DNA of 64,000 nt from CAZOOA01 sp964581355 (GTDB lineage Bacteria; Bacillota; Dethiobacteria; DTU022; UBA8154): positions 1-64,000 of the forward strand of contig CAZOOA010000009.1 of the NCBI GenBank assembly GCA_964581355.1, in the 5' to 3' direction. Every line of letters starts with the position of its first letter. Positions within the stretch are counted from its first letter, which is position 1. Shown piece after piece: positions 8,921-16,975 of this stretch. A program made the position numbers and the translations under genes. The notes under the pieces were generated by a model. It was given only the letters and a program-made list of their open reading frames with translations, made no database searches and was not told the origin of the DNA.

Positions 8921-10351
8921 ATGAAAACGAAGTGGAAAATAACCCTGGGTGCTGTAGTGGTACTGTTTGTGGCTGCCTTTGCTGTAACCCAGCTGATGCA
9001 GGGAGTGGAGGCAGAGGTGAAAAAAGTAACTCCCCGTGATCTGGCGCGGAGCTTTACTGAAGAAGGGGAGGTTGTTCCCCTGAAGGAGCGAAAAGTATAT
9101 GCGCTATACAATGCCCGTTTAGCAGAGTTGTTGGTTGAAGAAGGCGATCAAGTGAGCCAGGGCGAATTGCTGGCTGTATTGGAGGATGATGAATTGACAT
9201 ACTCCTTGAAAGAAATGCAGGCGAAACTAGGAGCACTTGAGGGTGAAAAAATGCAATTGGAAGAAGAGCCCGCTGTCTCAAAGCAGGAAAGTTATGAACT
9301 TCGGGTAGATGAGGCAGAAGACAGCCTGGAAGCTGCAAAACGTAACCTGGAAAGAATGCAAACAATCCATCAGGAGGGATATGAATTAAGGGTCCGGGAT
9401 GCTGAGAAAAACCTGGAAGTGGCAAAACGAAACTATGATCGAGTTAAGAAGCTTTATGAAGCGGATGTTGTGTCCCGGGCTGATTATGAAGAAGCCAGCG
9501 ATGAGGTCATCAAAGCGGAGAGCCTTCTTGCTCAGCAGGAGCAAGAATTAAGAGTTTTCTCCGAAGCAGAGTATGAACAAGCGGAAGAAATGGTGCAGAA
9601 AGCTGAATATAACTTGGCTCAACAGGAAAAAGCCCTGCAGGTTTTACATGAGTCTTATCAACCACCTGAAGGAAGCAGGGAAGTAATCGCCTCCCAAAGA
9701 GAAGCCATTCATGCTCAAATAGATCTGTTAAACCACAAGATGAATAATCATAGTATAACAGCACCTATTAGTGGAATTATTACTGATATTAACAAACGGG
9801 AAGGAGAGCTGGCAGGTTCTCAGGCTTCTTTGATGAGAATTATGCAAAACGATGAACACCAGGTGGAAGCCAGGGTGCTCACCCGCGATATATACGATAT
9901 TTATGAGGGTATGTCAGTTAACCTGATTTTAGAATTAAGGGATGATGATGTCGTTTTTCCGGGAGAAGTTATAGAAATAGCCCCCTATGCGGAGAAAGAC
10001 TACTCTCCCCTGGGTTTGGAAGAAGAGCGTGTTAAAGTTACTATAGTCCCGGATAGGCCGGAAGATTTATACATTGCTCCTGGATACAAACTCGATGTTG
10101 AATTTACAACAGAGAAGCAGTCAGATGTGCTCGTTGTTCCCCAGTCCGCATTATTTACCTTTAACGGGGAAGATGCTCTTCTGGTTGTTGAGCATGATCA
10201 GGTTGCTGTGCGAGCAGTCAAAACGGGACTGGAGACGAGAAGAGATGTTGTAATTACGGAAGGCCTGCAAGAAGAAGATTTAGTAATCCTTGATCCTCAA
10301 GCAGAAGACTACTCTGAAGGTGATAGGGTTTCATATTCTGTTGTTAATTAA
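8921..10351 (+). CDS. HlyD/MacA-family membrane-fusion adaptor
   Basis: 476 aa, ribosome site GGGAGGGG. An N-terminal membrane anchor (about residues 7-26) is followed by a biotinyl-lipoyl half-motif, a long heptad-rich coiled-coil hairpin (about 95-250, with repeated EQAEEMV and AEYNLAQQE-like stretches), the second lipoyl half (HSITAPISGIITDI), a beta-barrel and a membrane-proximal domain ending near LEEDLVI-like sequence. This is the adaptor of a tripartite-like exporter; in a monoderm it would link the permease to the cell wall side. It completes the operon with the two ABC genes. Confidence 0.88.
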   Translation: MKTKWKITLGAVVVLFVAAFAVTQLMQGVEAEVKKVTPRDLARSFTEEGEVVPLKERKVYALYNARLAELLVEEGDQVSQGELLAVLEDDELTYSLKEMQAKLGALEGEKMQLEEEPAVSKQESYELRVDEAEDSLEAAKRNLERMQTIHQEGYELRVRDAEKNLEVAKRNYDRVKKLYEADVVSRADYEEASDEVIKAESLLAQQEQELRVFSEAEYEQAEEMVQKAEYNLAQQEKALQVLHESYQPPEGSREVIASQREAIHAQIDLLNHKMNNHSITAPISGIITDINKREGELAGSQASLMRIMQNDEHQVEARVLTRDIYDIYEGMSVNLILELRDDDVVFPGEVIEIAPYAEKDYSPLGLEEERVKVTIVPDRPEDLYIAPGYKLDVEFTTEKQSDVLVVPQSALFTFNGEDALLVVEHDQVAVRAVKTGLETRRDVVITEGLQEEDLVILDPQAEDYSEGDRVSYSVVN

Positions 10352-10482
10352 ACAGACCCGGCGCTTCTGGGGCAAATGAAACACAAAATTGAAAAGCGGC
10401 AGAGCTGAATTAAAGTGTTGGTGTGCAGCATAATTAATAGCCATTCAATTAGGGTTAAACAAAAAACGAAGGAGGGAAAAAA

Positions 10483-10734
10483 ATGAGTAAAAACAGCCAG
10501 GCCAACAATGGAGAGCATGTATGGCGTGTCCAGGTGCGCTCTGCAGGACACCTGGATTACTGGATAGCGGATTATTTTGGGGGACTTGCTATCATTCATG
10601 AGCTCGATGGCAGTTCCACCTTAAAAGGGGATTTGCCGGATATGCCGGCTGTTTATGGTTTAATACTGCAATTAAGGGATGCAGGGATCTTTTTGCTCTC
10701 CCTTAAAGTAGACAGAATGCAGTGCAATCCGTAA
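10483..10734 (+). CDS. small conserved hypothetical protein
   Basis: 83 aa with a very good ribosome site (GGAGGG, 7 nt). The central pattern RSAGHLDYWIADYFGGL followed by DGSSTLKGDLPDMPAVYGL and an LRDAGIFLLSL tail resembles a widespread family of 70-90-residue proteins of unknown function, common in Chloroflexi, Actinobacteria and Firmicutes, whose members share a GHLD...F.GL...G.T.L.G...D.AALHGLL core. There is no signal peptide or membrane helix. It is separated by 131 nt from the exporter operon and by its own spacer from the HesB gene, so it is probably monocistronic. Confidence 0.7.
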   Translation: MSKNSQANNGEHVWRVQVRSAGHLDYWIADYFGGLAIIHELDGSSTLKGDLPDMPAVYGLILQLRDAGIFLLSLKVDRMQCNP

Positions 10735-10742
10735 ATTTATCC

Positions 10743-10770
10743 TTGCACAATTACGAATATGTATTATAAT
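10743..10770 (+). promoter_or_regulatory. sigma-A promoter for the HesB-like selenoprotein gene
   Basis: TTGCAC at 10743-10748 and TATAAT at 10765-10770, 16-nt spacer. The transcript would start about 33 nt before the TTG start codon. Confidence 0.6.
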
Positions 10771-10809
10771 AGAATGAATCGTGATTATAAAGTGAAAGGA
10801 TTGATTGGC

Positions 10810-11127
10810 TTGATTAAAGTAACGGAAAAAGCTGCAGAGCAATTAAAAAAAGCCCTTGCACAGCAGGAAAAAGAGGATGCCTATATCCGGGTCTTTGTTA
10901 GCGGTATGGGTTGAGGAGGTCCCCAACTGGGCCTGGCTCTGGAAGAGTCAGTACAGGAGGAAGATGACCAGGTTGATCAGCATGACGGGGTATCTATCGT
11001 GTTTGAAAAAAAACTGATTCCCCATCTTAGCAACAAGGTTATTGATTACCAGTTAAGCCCCGCAGAGGGATTCATTATAGCAAGCGAGGGTCCAGCAGAA
11101 CCGGGATGCGGCTCATGTAGCTGCTAA
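10810..11127 (+). CDS. HesB/IscA-like selenoprotein (UGA-encoded selenocysteine at position 35)
   Basis: 105 codons including an in-frame TGA at 10912-10914. The TTG start at 10810 lies 9 nt after AAAGGA. The protein is an iron-sulfur assembly HesB/IscA-type beta fold: IKVTEKAAEQLKKAL, then YIRVFVSGMG-U-GGPQLGLALEE, and a C-terminal GCGSCSC. In IscA proteins the first cluster-binding Cys sits in a GGC-like motif exactly where the TGA falls; a known relative (HesB-related selenoprotein family, TIGR01911) has selenocysteine there. The reading frame is intact for 70 codons after the TGA and ends directly before a strong terminator. The six bases from 10917 (AGGTCC) pair with GGGCCT (10929-10934), giving a hairpin of the kind needed as a bacterial SECIS element. 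The gene implies that selA, selB, selC and selD exist elsewhere in the genome. Confidence 0.88.
10912..10936 (+). promoter_or_regulatory. candidate bacterial SECIS hairpin
   Basis: UGA at 10912-10914; stem AGGTCC (10917-10922) with GGGCCT (10929-10934), one G-U pair, loop CCAACT. Position inside the coding region just after UGA matches bacterial SECIS elements; the exact SelB contact bases cannot be confirmed by eye. Confidence 0.5.
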
Positions 11128-11159
11128 AAAAGGCGGGGTTAACTCCCCGCCTTTTTTTT
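11126..11159 (+). terminator. strong intrinsic terminator after the HesB-like gene
   Basis: GGCGGGG and CCCCGCC form a 7-bp stem extended by A/T pairs on both sides, followed by eight T residues. Confidence 0.9.
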
Positions 11160-11195
11160 AGCTCGGTCAGACTGAAGGAGGTTTCAGTAGGCTTC

Positions 11196-12557
11196 ATGAA
11201 ACAGCAAAGTGAACTGTTGGGGACAGAGCAAATTCCAAAACTCCTGGTTAATTTGAGCGTGCCAGCTGCTGTCGGTTTGCTGGTTATGGCGCTATATAAT
11301 GTGGTTGATGCTATCTATATCGGCCGCGGGGTAGGGACCCTGGGTGTGGCGGCTTTATCCATTGCCTTTCCAGTCCAGATGCTGGTAACATCCCTGGGAG
11401 GGGCTGTAGGCATCGGCGGGGCTTCTGCTATATCCAGGAGGCTGGGAGCAGGGGAAGTAGACCGGGCCAACCAGGTCTTTGGAAATATTCTTACCATCCT
11501 TTTGGTAATCAGTGTCATGGGTGCAGCTGCCGGTTTGCTCTTTCTCACCCCGATGCTGTATTTATTCGGTTCCAGTGATACAGTCCTGCCTTATGCCAGC
11601 GATTATGTTGGTGTGATCCTGTACGGTGTAGTTTTTTTTGCCACACTATTTACATTAAATAATATTATCCGGGCAGAAGGCAGCGCGAGGACAGCTATGC
11701 TGACCATGATCCTGTCGGCAGGGGCCAATATTGCTATAACCCCGGTCTTTATTTTTGTGCTGGATATGGGAATCCGGGGGGCGGCTTATGCCACGGTTTT
11801 GTCCCAGGCCCTGGCAGTAGTCTATATTGTCTATTATTTCGCTTCAGGCAAGAGCAGTCTTTCCTTTCAGTTTGCCTATCTTGTTCCCAGGCTAAATATT
11901 ATCCAGGAAATACTGGCCATCGGTGCCTCTGCCTTTGCCCGGCAGGCTTCGCTGAGCCTGATGTTAATCGTAGCCAATAATGTCCTGACGGTTCATGGCG
12001 GTGACCTGGGAGTCGCCGTGTTTGGCATTATCAACCGGGTGATGATGCTGACCATTATGCCTTGCATTGGGGTTGTGCAGGGCATACTACCCATTGTCGG
12101 GTTTAATTACGGCGCCCGCCAACACCAGCGGGTTAGTGAAGCGATTGTTTTGGGTATGAAAGTCTCCACGGTCATTGTTTCTGTCACATTCTTAGTTGTC
12201 ATGCTTTTCCCGAATCTTTTGGTTTCCATTTTCACCAGTGACCGGGAAGTTATCGAGATGGGCCAGGGGGCTTTGCGGATTATCTTTATGCTATCATTTA
12301 CCGTCGGGATTCAGCTGGTTTCCGGAGCCGTTTTCCAGGCCATCGGGTATGCCCGGGCTGCTTTTATTTTATCCATTGCCCGCCAGGGTTTGTTTTTGCT
12401 GCCTCTGCTGCTTTTGCTGCCCCAGTTTTTCCATCTGACAGGCGTTTGGCTGGCTTTTCCGCTGGCTGATCTGCTGGCCTTTTTGCTGGCACTTTGGTTC
12501 ATAAAAAACAACCAGGAGCTTTTTCTCTCTGGCAAACTCCAGCAGTGGGCTATATAA
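11196..12557 (+). CDS. MATE family efflux transporter
   Basis: 453 aa, 12 predicted transmembrane helices in two related halves. The start region (TEQIPKLLVNLSVPAAVGLLVMALYNVVDAIYIG) and the second-half equivalent (MMLTIMPCIGVVQGILPIVGFNYGA) are typical of DinF/NorM-like MATE exporters that use Na+ or H+ gradients. The ribosome site GGAGGT lies 14 nt before the ATG, which is long; no better start was found. It begins just after the HesB terminator and so is a separate unit. The substrate is unknown (cationic drugs or metabolites in the family). Confidence 0.88.
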   Translation: MKQQSELLGTEQIPKLLVNLSVPAAVGLLVMALYNVVDAIYIGRGVGTLGVAALSIAFPVQMLVTSLGGAVGIGGASAISRRLGAGEVDRANQVFGNILTILLVISVMGAAAGLLFLTPMLYLFGSSDTVLPYASDYVGVILYGVVFFATLFTLNNIIRAEGSARTAMLTMILSAGANIAITPVFIFVLDMGIRGAAYATVLSQALAVVYIVYYFASGKSSLSFQFAYLVPRLNIIQEILAIGASAFARQASLSLMLIVANNVLTVHGGDLGVAVFGIINRVMMLTIMPCIGVVQGILPIVGFNYGARQHQRVSEAIVLGMKVSTVIVSVTFLVVMLFPNLLVSIFTSDREVIEMGQGALRIIFMLSFTVGIQLVSGAVFQAIGYARAAFILSIARQGLFLLPLLLLLPQFFHLTGVWLAFPLADLLAFLLALWFIKNNQELFLSGKLQQWAI

Positions 12558-12589
12558 TGATGATAGCGCTAAGCAGTTACAAATTCTTA

Positions 12590-12614
12590 ATGGTTTTGGC
12601 TTGTCCAGGTTGGG
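12590..12614. repeat. dispersed repeat C, copy 1
   Basis: ATGGTTTTGGCTTGTCCAGG followed by TTGGG; close relatives at 13385-13411 and 53943-53970, all in intergenic DNA. Confidence 0.55.
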
Positions 12615-12660
12615 CATGCCTGTGGTATTCAAGGGTCCTGCTTGTGGAGGAGGCAATATC

Positions 12661-12921
12661 ATGTCCAAAAAAAGCCTGACTGTGGATCTGCATCCGATCT
12701 ATAACCAGGGGGACAAGATTGATGCAGCTCTAGAGGGCGCGATGAAGGATGCGGAGGAGAAAAAGTTAAACGAAGTGGAAATTATCTGTGGCAAGGGAAG
12801 CGGGCAGTTGAAAAAGCGGGTGCTGCGTTTTCTGGATCGTAAGGATGTACGACAGAAATATCACCGTGTTAAAAAGGATTTTAAAAACCATGGTAGGGTT
12901 TTTGTTTACTTCAGGTGGTGA
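12661..12921 (+). CDS. small stand-alone Smr domain protein
   Basis: 86 aa, ribosome site GGAGGAGG. It contains both Smr signatures: the DLHP motif near residues 9-12 and GKGSGQLKKRV (44-54), the loop that binds nucleic acid in the MutS2 C-terminal domain. Most Smr proteins are fused to MutS2 or are 180-200 aa; this is only the core domain. Likely role: DNA or RNA endonuclease/binding activity. A spacer of 103 nt after the MATE gene contains one copy of the TGGTTTTGGCTT repeat. The cobalamin riboswitch begins about 90 nt downstream. Confidence 0.75.
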   Translation: MSKKSLTVDLHPIYNQGDKIDAALEGAMKDAEEKKLNEVEIICGKGSGQLKKRVLRFLDRKDVRQKYHRVKKDFKNHGRVFVYFRW

Positions 12922-13011
12922 AGGAAATAAATGGAACGCAGGGGTTGCAACAGGCTTGACAAACTGAGGACTGTTTGATAGCATGTACAGACAATTGAAT
13001 ATGGCGACGTA

Positions 13012-13175
13012 AAGTAGGCACCCCATTTTTTCTTTGGGGTTAAAAGGGAAACCGGTATGAAAGCCGGTGCGGCCCCGCCACTGTAAGAGGGAGCGGCTTG
13101 CATTAAGCCACTGGGCAAAAAAGCCTGGGAAGGCGCAAGTTGGCCATGAACTCGAGCCAGGAGACCTGCCTGCTT
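13012..13175 (+). ncRNA. cobalamin (B12) riboswitch
   Basis: Contains the conserved elements of the cobalamin riboswitch in order: AAAAGGGAAACCGGT, AGCCGGTGCGG followed by CCCCGCCACTGTAA (B12 box region), and AGCCAGGAGACCTGCC. GTAGGCA (13014-13020) and TGCCTGC (13167-13173) close the P1 stem. Downstream, ATAGAGG (13200-13206) can pair with CCTCTAT (13243-13249) as an antiterminator, which is mutually exclusive with the terminator at 13235-13258. Adenosylcobalamin binding should switch off the methyltransferase and cobalt-uptake genes. Confidence 0.93.
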
Positions 13176-13234
13176 TAGCCCACCGCAACTCTACGAGGGA
13201 TAGAGGAGGTGAATTTTAACTTATTGCTCAAAAT

Positions 13235-13265
13235 AACCTCAGCCTCTATGCTGAGGTTTATTTAT
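13235..13265 (+). terminator. riboswitch-controlled terminator
   Basis: AACCTCAGC (13235-13243) pairs with GCTGAGGTT (13250-13258), loop CTCTAT, followed by TATTTATTT. The left arm and loop overlap the antiterminator partner CCTCTAT. Confidence 0.75.
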
Positions 13266-13384
13266 TTAGCTCGTAAAAATGTTATTGATCAATCATACGC
13301 AGTCATCCGATGGATGCACGGGGCCTTAGGCCCTAAATAATGAAACCTTGCGTAGCAACAGCAGAACTTTTTGAAACAGCTTTC

Positions 13385-13411
13385 ATGGTTTTGGCTTTTC
13401 CAGGCTGGGAA
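13385..13411. repeat. dispersed repeat C, copy 2
   Basis: ATGGTTTTGGCTTTTCCAGG followed by CTGGGA, lying between the riboswitch terminator and the methyltransferase gene. Confidence 0.55.
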
Positions 13412-13483
13412 AGCCAGGGCTTTTTCGGGGCTTGGGATTTTATATTGATGTTGTTTTATTCATAAAGAATGGAGGTATTCAAT

Positions 13484-14038
13484 TTGTCATTGTTAACGGA
13501 AACTTTCCATTCATGGGAGAAAATAGGTTGCGGGGTATCCCCGGTTTTTACATTGTGTCAAAAATACTATGCCGAGATTACTCAAGGGGAAATAGACCTG
13601 GGGGGAATCAACTCCAGGGATGTGGTGTTAAATGTGGGCTGTGGTGCTATTCCTTCTACGGCGTTAAACCTGGTGAAATACTCCGGCGCAAAAGTGATCG
13701 CCCTGGATAGAGACCCGGAAGTGATTGAAAAAGTGCAGTACAGCTTAAACAAATATAGACTGCAGGATCGTATTGAATTGTTACAGGGGGATGCAGCAGA
13801 CTTCCATCCCCCTTATTTTTCGGTCGCCCTGGTTGCCTTACAGGCGGAGCCCAAGGTGGAAATTTTTGAAAATCTTATCTCCAATGCCAAACAGGGAACC
13901 CGTTTGATCTTCCGGCAGCCGCGTCAGATATTAAAAAATCAGTACGACTTTTTGCCGGACCAATATGTTCCTTTAGTGGAAAAGACAATGGGAAGGAAAA
14001 CCATTGCTAAGTCGCTACTGTATATCAAGGCTGGCTAA
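13484..14038 (+). CDS. class I SAM-dependent methyltransferase in the B12/cobalt operon
   Basis: 184 aa. The TTG at 13484 is 8 nt after GGAGG; the upstream ATG at 13469 would place the ribosome site inside the gene. Motif I is NVGCGAIPSTA (from about residue 50) and motif II the acidic end of VIALDRD (about 70-76), giving a Rossmann methyltransferase fold. The AIPSTALNL variation and a C-terminal FRQPRQ stretch recall nicotianamine-synthase-like and small-molecule methyltransferases more than the CbiE/F/H/L corrinoid methyltransferases, but I cannot assign it. Position directly behind the cobalamin riboswitch and before cbiM says it acts in cobalt capture or corrinoid metabolism. Confidence 0.7.
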   Translation: MSLLTETFHSWEKIGCGVSPVFTLCQKYYAEITQGEIDLGGINSRDVVLNVGCGAIPSTALNLVKYSGAKVIALDRDPEVIEKVQYSLNKYRLQDRIELLQGDAADFHPPYFSVALVALQAEPKVEIFENLISNAKQGTRLIFRQPRQILKNQYDFLPDQYVPLVEKTMGRKTIAKSLLYIKAG

Positions 14039-14080
14039 ACGGCGGCCCAGTATTTATGTTGAAATCATGGAGGGAAAGAC

Positions 14081-14701
14081 ATGCATATAGCCGATGGTGT
14101 GTTAAGTACACCCGTTGTTGTTACCGGCATTGCGGCTACTGGAGCCCTGGTTGCTTACGCCGCAGCGAAGACAAAAACGGAAGAATTACCCAAAATCAGC
14201 TTGCTAACAGGTGCTTTTTTTGTTGTATCCTTATTTTCTCTACCTCTGCCGGGTCCAACCTGTGTTCATCCCATGCTGGGGGCTTTTCTGGGTATTTTAC
14301 TTGGGCCCAAGGCGGTGATTGCCATCCTGGTTGGACTGGGTCTGCAGGCTGTCTTGCTGCAGTATGGTGGCATTACTACACTGGGAATCAATACACTGAT
14401 GGTGGCGCTTCCTGCGCTGGTTTCGGGAAAATTGTTTTATGCCCTTAAAAAATCAATACCTTCACCACTGAAAAGAGGTTTTATCGCCGGCGTTTTTGCT
14501 ACAGTGCTCGTAGGGGGTTTTTTGGCACTGATCATGTATTTTAGCGACGAGCGTTACGGGTATGGTTATTTTTCCCTGGTGAACTTGATCTTGATTACTC
14601 ACCTGGTGCTGGCTGTAGTGGTTGAAGGGCCTGTTACCGGTTTTGCTTTAAGATACCTGGAGAAGGCCCGTCCGGCCCTTTTACAGAGGCAAAATTATTA
14701 G
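14081..14701 (+). CDS. cbiM: energy-coupling cobalt transporter, substrate-capture subunit CbiM
   Basis: 206 aa, ribosome site GGAGGG at 6 nt. The N-terminus MHIADGVLS is diagnostic: Met1 and His2 coordinate the metal in CbiM/NikM proteins. About six to seven membrane helices follow, with the conserved PLPGPTCVHPMLGA and LQAVLLQYGGITTLGIN stretches. No separate cbiN gene is present between cbiM and cbiQ (13 nt spacing), and the C-terminus does not clearly contain a CbiN-like domain. Cobalt rather than nickel is favoured by the upstream cobalamin riboswitch. Confidence 0.92.
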   Translation: MHIADGVLSTPVVVTGIAATGALVAYAAAKTKTEELPKISLLTGAFFVVSLFSLPLPGPTCVHPMLGAFLGILLGPKAVIAILVGLGLQAVLLQYGGITTLGINTLMVALPALVSGKLFYALKKSIPSPLKRGFIAGVFATVLVGGFLALIMYFSDERYGYGYFSLVNLILITHLVLAVVVEGPVTGFALRYLEKARPALLQRQNY

Positions 14702-14713
14702 AAAGAGGGGATT

Positions 14714-15484
14714 ATGATGGGTAGTAATGGCCATATGACCGGGGATGCCTGGCGCCCGGATCTGTACAGCAATCTGAGTTCTTGGGGTCATGCCTGGGAT
14801 ACCCGTGCCAAAATCATTGCTTTGGTCGTATTTGTTTTTGGCGTGGTCACTTTGAATTCCATCTATCCCTTGATGCTTTCCTTTGTCCTGGTGCTGCTGG
14901 CCGTGGTCTCAGTGAAAATACCCCTTTTTTTCCTGGTTAAAAGAGTGAAATGGGTACTTCCCTTTTTGATTTTTATCTTTATTGGTTTGATCCTGGGCAG
15001 GGGATTGGGGAATATCCACGACAGCCTCTATTTTGGAGGGACTGTCAGTTTAAAGGCGCTAACTTCCCTGACGGCCACATTGCTGGTTTTGGGAACCCAG
15101 TCCCTGGAAAAATTCCTCAAGGGGTTGGCCCAAATCAGGTTGCCCAGGGTTATCGTCTCGGTGCTTTTTCTTTCGTACCGCTATATTTTCATGTTCCGGG
15201 AGATTGTCCAGGATACGTACAGGGCCTTGCTTTCCAGGGGCTTTTCCAATGGTTTCAGCATACAGACCTTGAGGGTATACGGGGAGATTACCGGGGCTTT
15301 GTTCATCAAGGCCCTGGATCGTTCCGAGATTGTGCTGAAATCTATGGAAGCCCGGGGATTCGATGGGTCGATACCTTTTCACTCATCTTCCGAACGTCCA
15401 CTGGACGCCAAAGACATGATCAAAACCCTGGGGGTATTGATGGTAACAGGACTGCTGCTTTGGTTGGATAGGGGTGTTATTTAG
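14714..15484 (+). CDS. cbiQ: energy-coupling cobalt transporter transmembrane subunit CbiQ
   Basis: 256 aa; two consecutive ATGs (14714 and 14717), the second better spaced from GAGGGG. Several membrane helices in the first half (LIIALVVFVFGVVTL-like, then VKWVLPFLIFIFIGLILG) and the coupling helices with the A-R-G motifs of EcfT proteins (ALLSRGFSN and SMEARGFDG). These couple CbiM to the ATPase CbiO. It abuts cbiO without a gap. Confidence 0.9.
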   Translation: MMGSNGHMTGDAWRPDLYSNLSSWGHAWDTRAKIIALVVFVFGVVTLNSIYPLMLSFVLVLLAVVSVKIPLFFLVKRVKWVLPFLIFIFIGLILGRGLGNIHDSLYFGGTVSLKALTSLTATLLVLGTQSLEKFLKGLAQIRLPRVIVSVLFLSYRYIFMFREIVQDTYRALLSRGFSNGFSIQTLRVYGEITGALFIKALDRSEIVLKSMEARGFDGSIPFHSSSERPLDAKDMIKTLGVLMVTGLLLWLDRGVI

Positions 15485-16318
15485 TTGAAAGCTGTAAAAA
15501 TCAAAGATTTATCTTTTTCTTATGAAAGCCAAGGCAACAATCCCGCTGATAAAACGGTTTATGCTCTGGACAAGATCAACCTGGAACTGGATGCAGGGAA
15601 AAAGATTGCATTTTTGGGGGCAAATGGTAGCGGCAAAACCACGCTGTTTTATCATTTAAATGGCCTGAATCTGCCCCAAAGCGGGGAAGTGGAAGTTTTG
15701 GGCCTGAAGGTAAGCAAGGGAATCCGTAAGGAGCTGCGGAAAAAAGTCGGTATGGTTTTTGAAAATCCCGATAACCAGCTAATTTCCACCACGGTCTATG
15801 ATGATGTTGCCTTCGGTTTGCGCAATTACAGGTGGAGTGAAGAGAGGATCAAAGAGAAGGTCCACGCTGTTTTGGGTAAAGTCCAGGCCGAGGAGCTGGT
15901 TGACAGTTCCCCTTATAACCTGAGCTGGGGGCAGAAAAAGCGGGTTGCCATTGCCGGGGTTTTGGCTATGGAACCGGAACTGCTGGTTTTGGACGAACCT
16001 TTTTCCGGCCTGGACCCCAGGGTAACAAAAAGTTTGCTTGCCCTGCTGGACTGGTTAAACAGCGAGGGGAAGACCGTGATCATTTCCGCCCATGATGTAG
16101 ACCTGGCGTATAGCTGGGCCGATGAGGTTGTGATTATGTCGAAAGGTAGCATTGTCAACCATGGCACCCCCGATGTATTACATGACCAGCAGGAGATGGA
16201 GGAAGCGTCCCTGGACACTCCTATCCTGGCCAAGGTTTTTCAAACGTCGCCATTCTGGCCCCAAAACACTGCAGAAGCCCGTTCTGTGGTTGAAAGATTA
16301 CTTGAAGGACAAAGCTAA
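15485..16318 (+). CDS. cbiO: energy-coupling cobalt transporter ATP-binding subunit CbiO
   Basis: 277 aa starting at TTG immediately after the cbiQ stop. Walker A GANGSGKT (residues 45-52), signature LSWGQKKR, Walker B LLVLDEPFSGLDP and an H-loop in VIISAHD. The Q-loop region VFENPDNQLISTTVYDDVAFG is the hallmark of EcfA/CbiO ATPases. It is the last gene of the riboswitch operon; a terminator follows at 16480-16511. Confidence 0.93.
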   Translation: MKAVKIKDLSFSYESQGNNPADKTVYALDKINLELDAGKKIAFLGANGSGKTTLFYHLNGLNLPQSGEVEVLGLKVSKGIRKELRKKVGMVFENPDNQLISTTVYDDVAFGLRNYRWSEERIKEKVHAVLGKVQAEELVDSSPYNLSWGQKKRVAIAGVLAMEPELLVLDEPFSGLDPRVTKSLLALLDWLNSEGKTVIISAHDVDLAYSWADEVVIMSKGSIVNHGTPDVLHDQQEMEEASLDTPILAKVFQTSPFWPQNTAEARSVVERLLEGQS

Positions 16319-16479
16319 AGGGTTGTGCGCGCAAAGAAAATTAATCGTGCATTTATCATGCATGGCATGGCTGCAGGTTTTCCCGTGAGCTCCGGAAAGG
16401 AAACAGGCTTTGCCTGTAAAGGTTCTTAGCGTTTCAATTAAGAAACCAGCGGGATTTTTTAGTCAATACAGCAAAAAGA

Positions 16480-16513
16480 AAAGCCAGGAATTATTTACTT
16501 TTCCTGGCTTTCA
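16480..16513. terminator. bidirectional terminator between cbiO and the tautomerase gene
   Basis: AAAGCCAGGAA (16480-16490) pairs with TTCCTGGCTTT (16501-16511), 11 bp, loop of 10 nt, A-rich on the left and T-rich on the right. Confidence 0.7.
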
Positions 16514-16582
16514 TTGTTCAAGAAAACGTATTTCCGGTGTTATTGACCAGGGGCTGTTGTAGCAGTTGGCAAATTCATTCCC

Positions 16583-16774
16583 TCACTTTTTATTCCGATC
16601 TTCCAGCAGCTCTCCGCCGACTCCCACATCCTCAGGGTCGCTGCTGCGCAGGTAGACCACGAAACCGGATTCGGGTATACCCGTTAGCTCGCTGGCCTTG
16701 GCAGTAAAAGACTTGATTAACTCGCGCTTCTTGTCCTTGTCCATTTCAGGTCCGTAAAAAAAGATAGTAGGCAT
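16583..16774 (-). CDS. 4-oxalocrotonate tautomerase family protein
   Basis: 63 aa. The ATG at 16774 is 9 nt after AAAGGAG and puts Pro directly after Met (MPTIFFYGP), so that processed Pro1 can act as the catalytic base of the tautomerase superfamily. Length matches the small homo-hexameric 4-OT subunits. Arg43-like residues in VVYLRSSDPEDVGVGG are in the right area for substrate carboxylate binding. The physiological substrate is unknown; it is transcribed alone, towards the cbiO terminator. Confidence 0.82.
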   Translation of the reverse strand: MPTIFFYGPEMDKDKKRELIKSFTAKASELTGIPESGFVVYLRSSDPEDVGVGGELLEDRNKK

Positions 16775-16975
16775 CAAGAAAAACTCCTTTATAAATTTAA
16801 TTATATATAGAAACGTACCTTCTAAGCCTACAACGCAAGTATATTGTCTTACGTGAACCGCTCAGCCATAAAGAGTGCGGTTCCATCGTCTTGTCTTTGG
16901 ACCTCCGCTGCGTGCCGGTGACGTCAAACCATTTCTCTGGCAGTTTCGGTGCTACCTTGCGCTGTAAGGCGAGGC

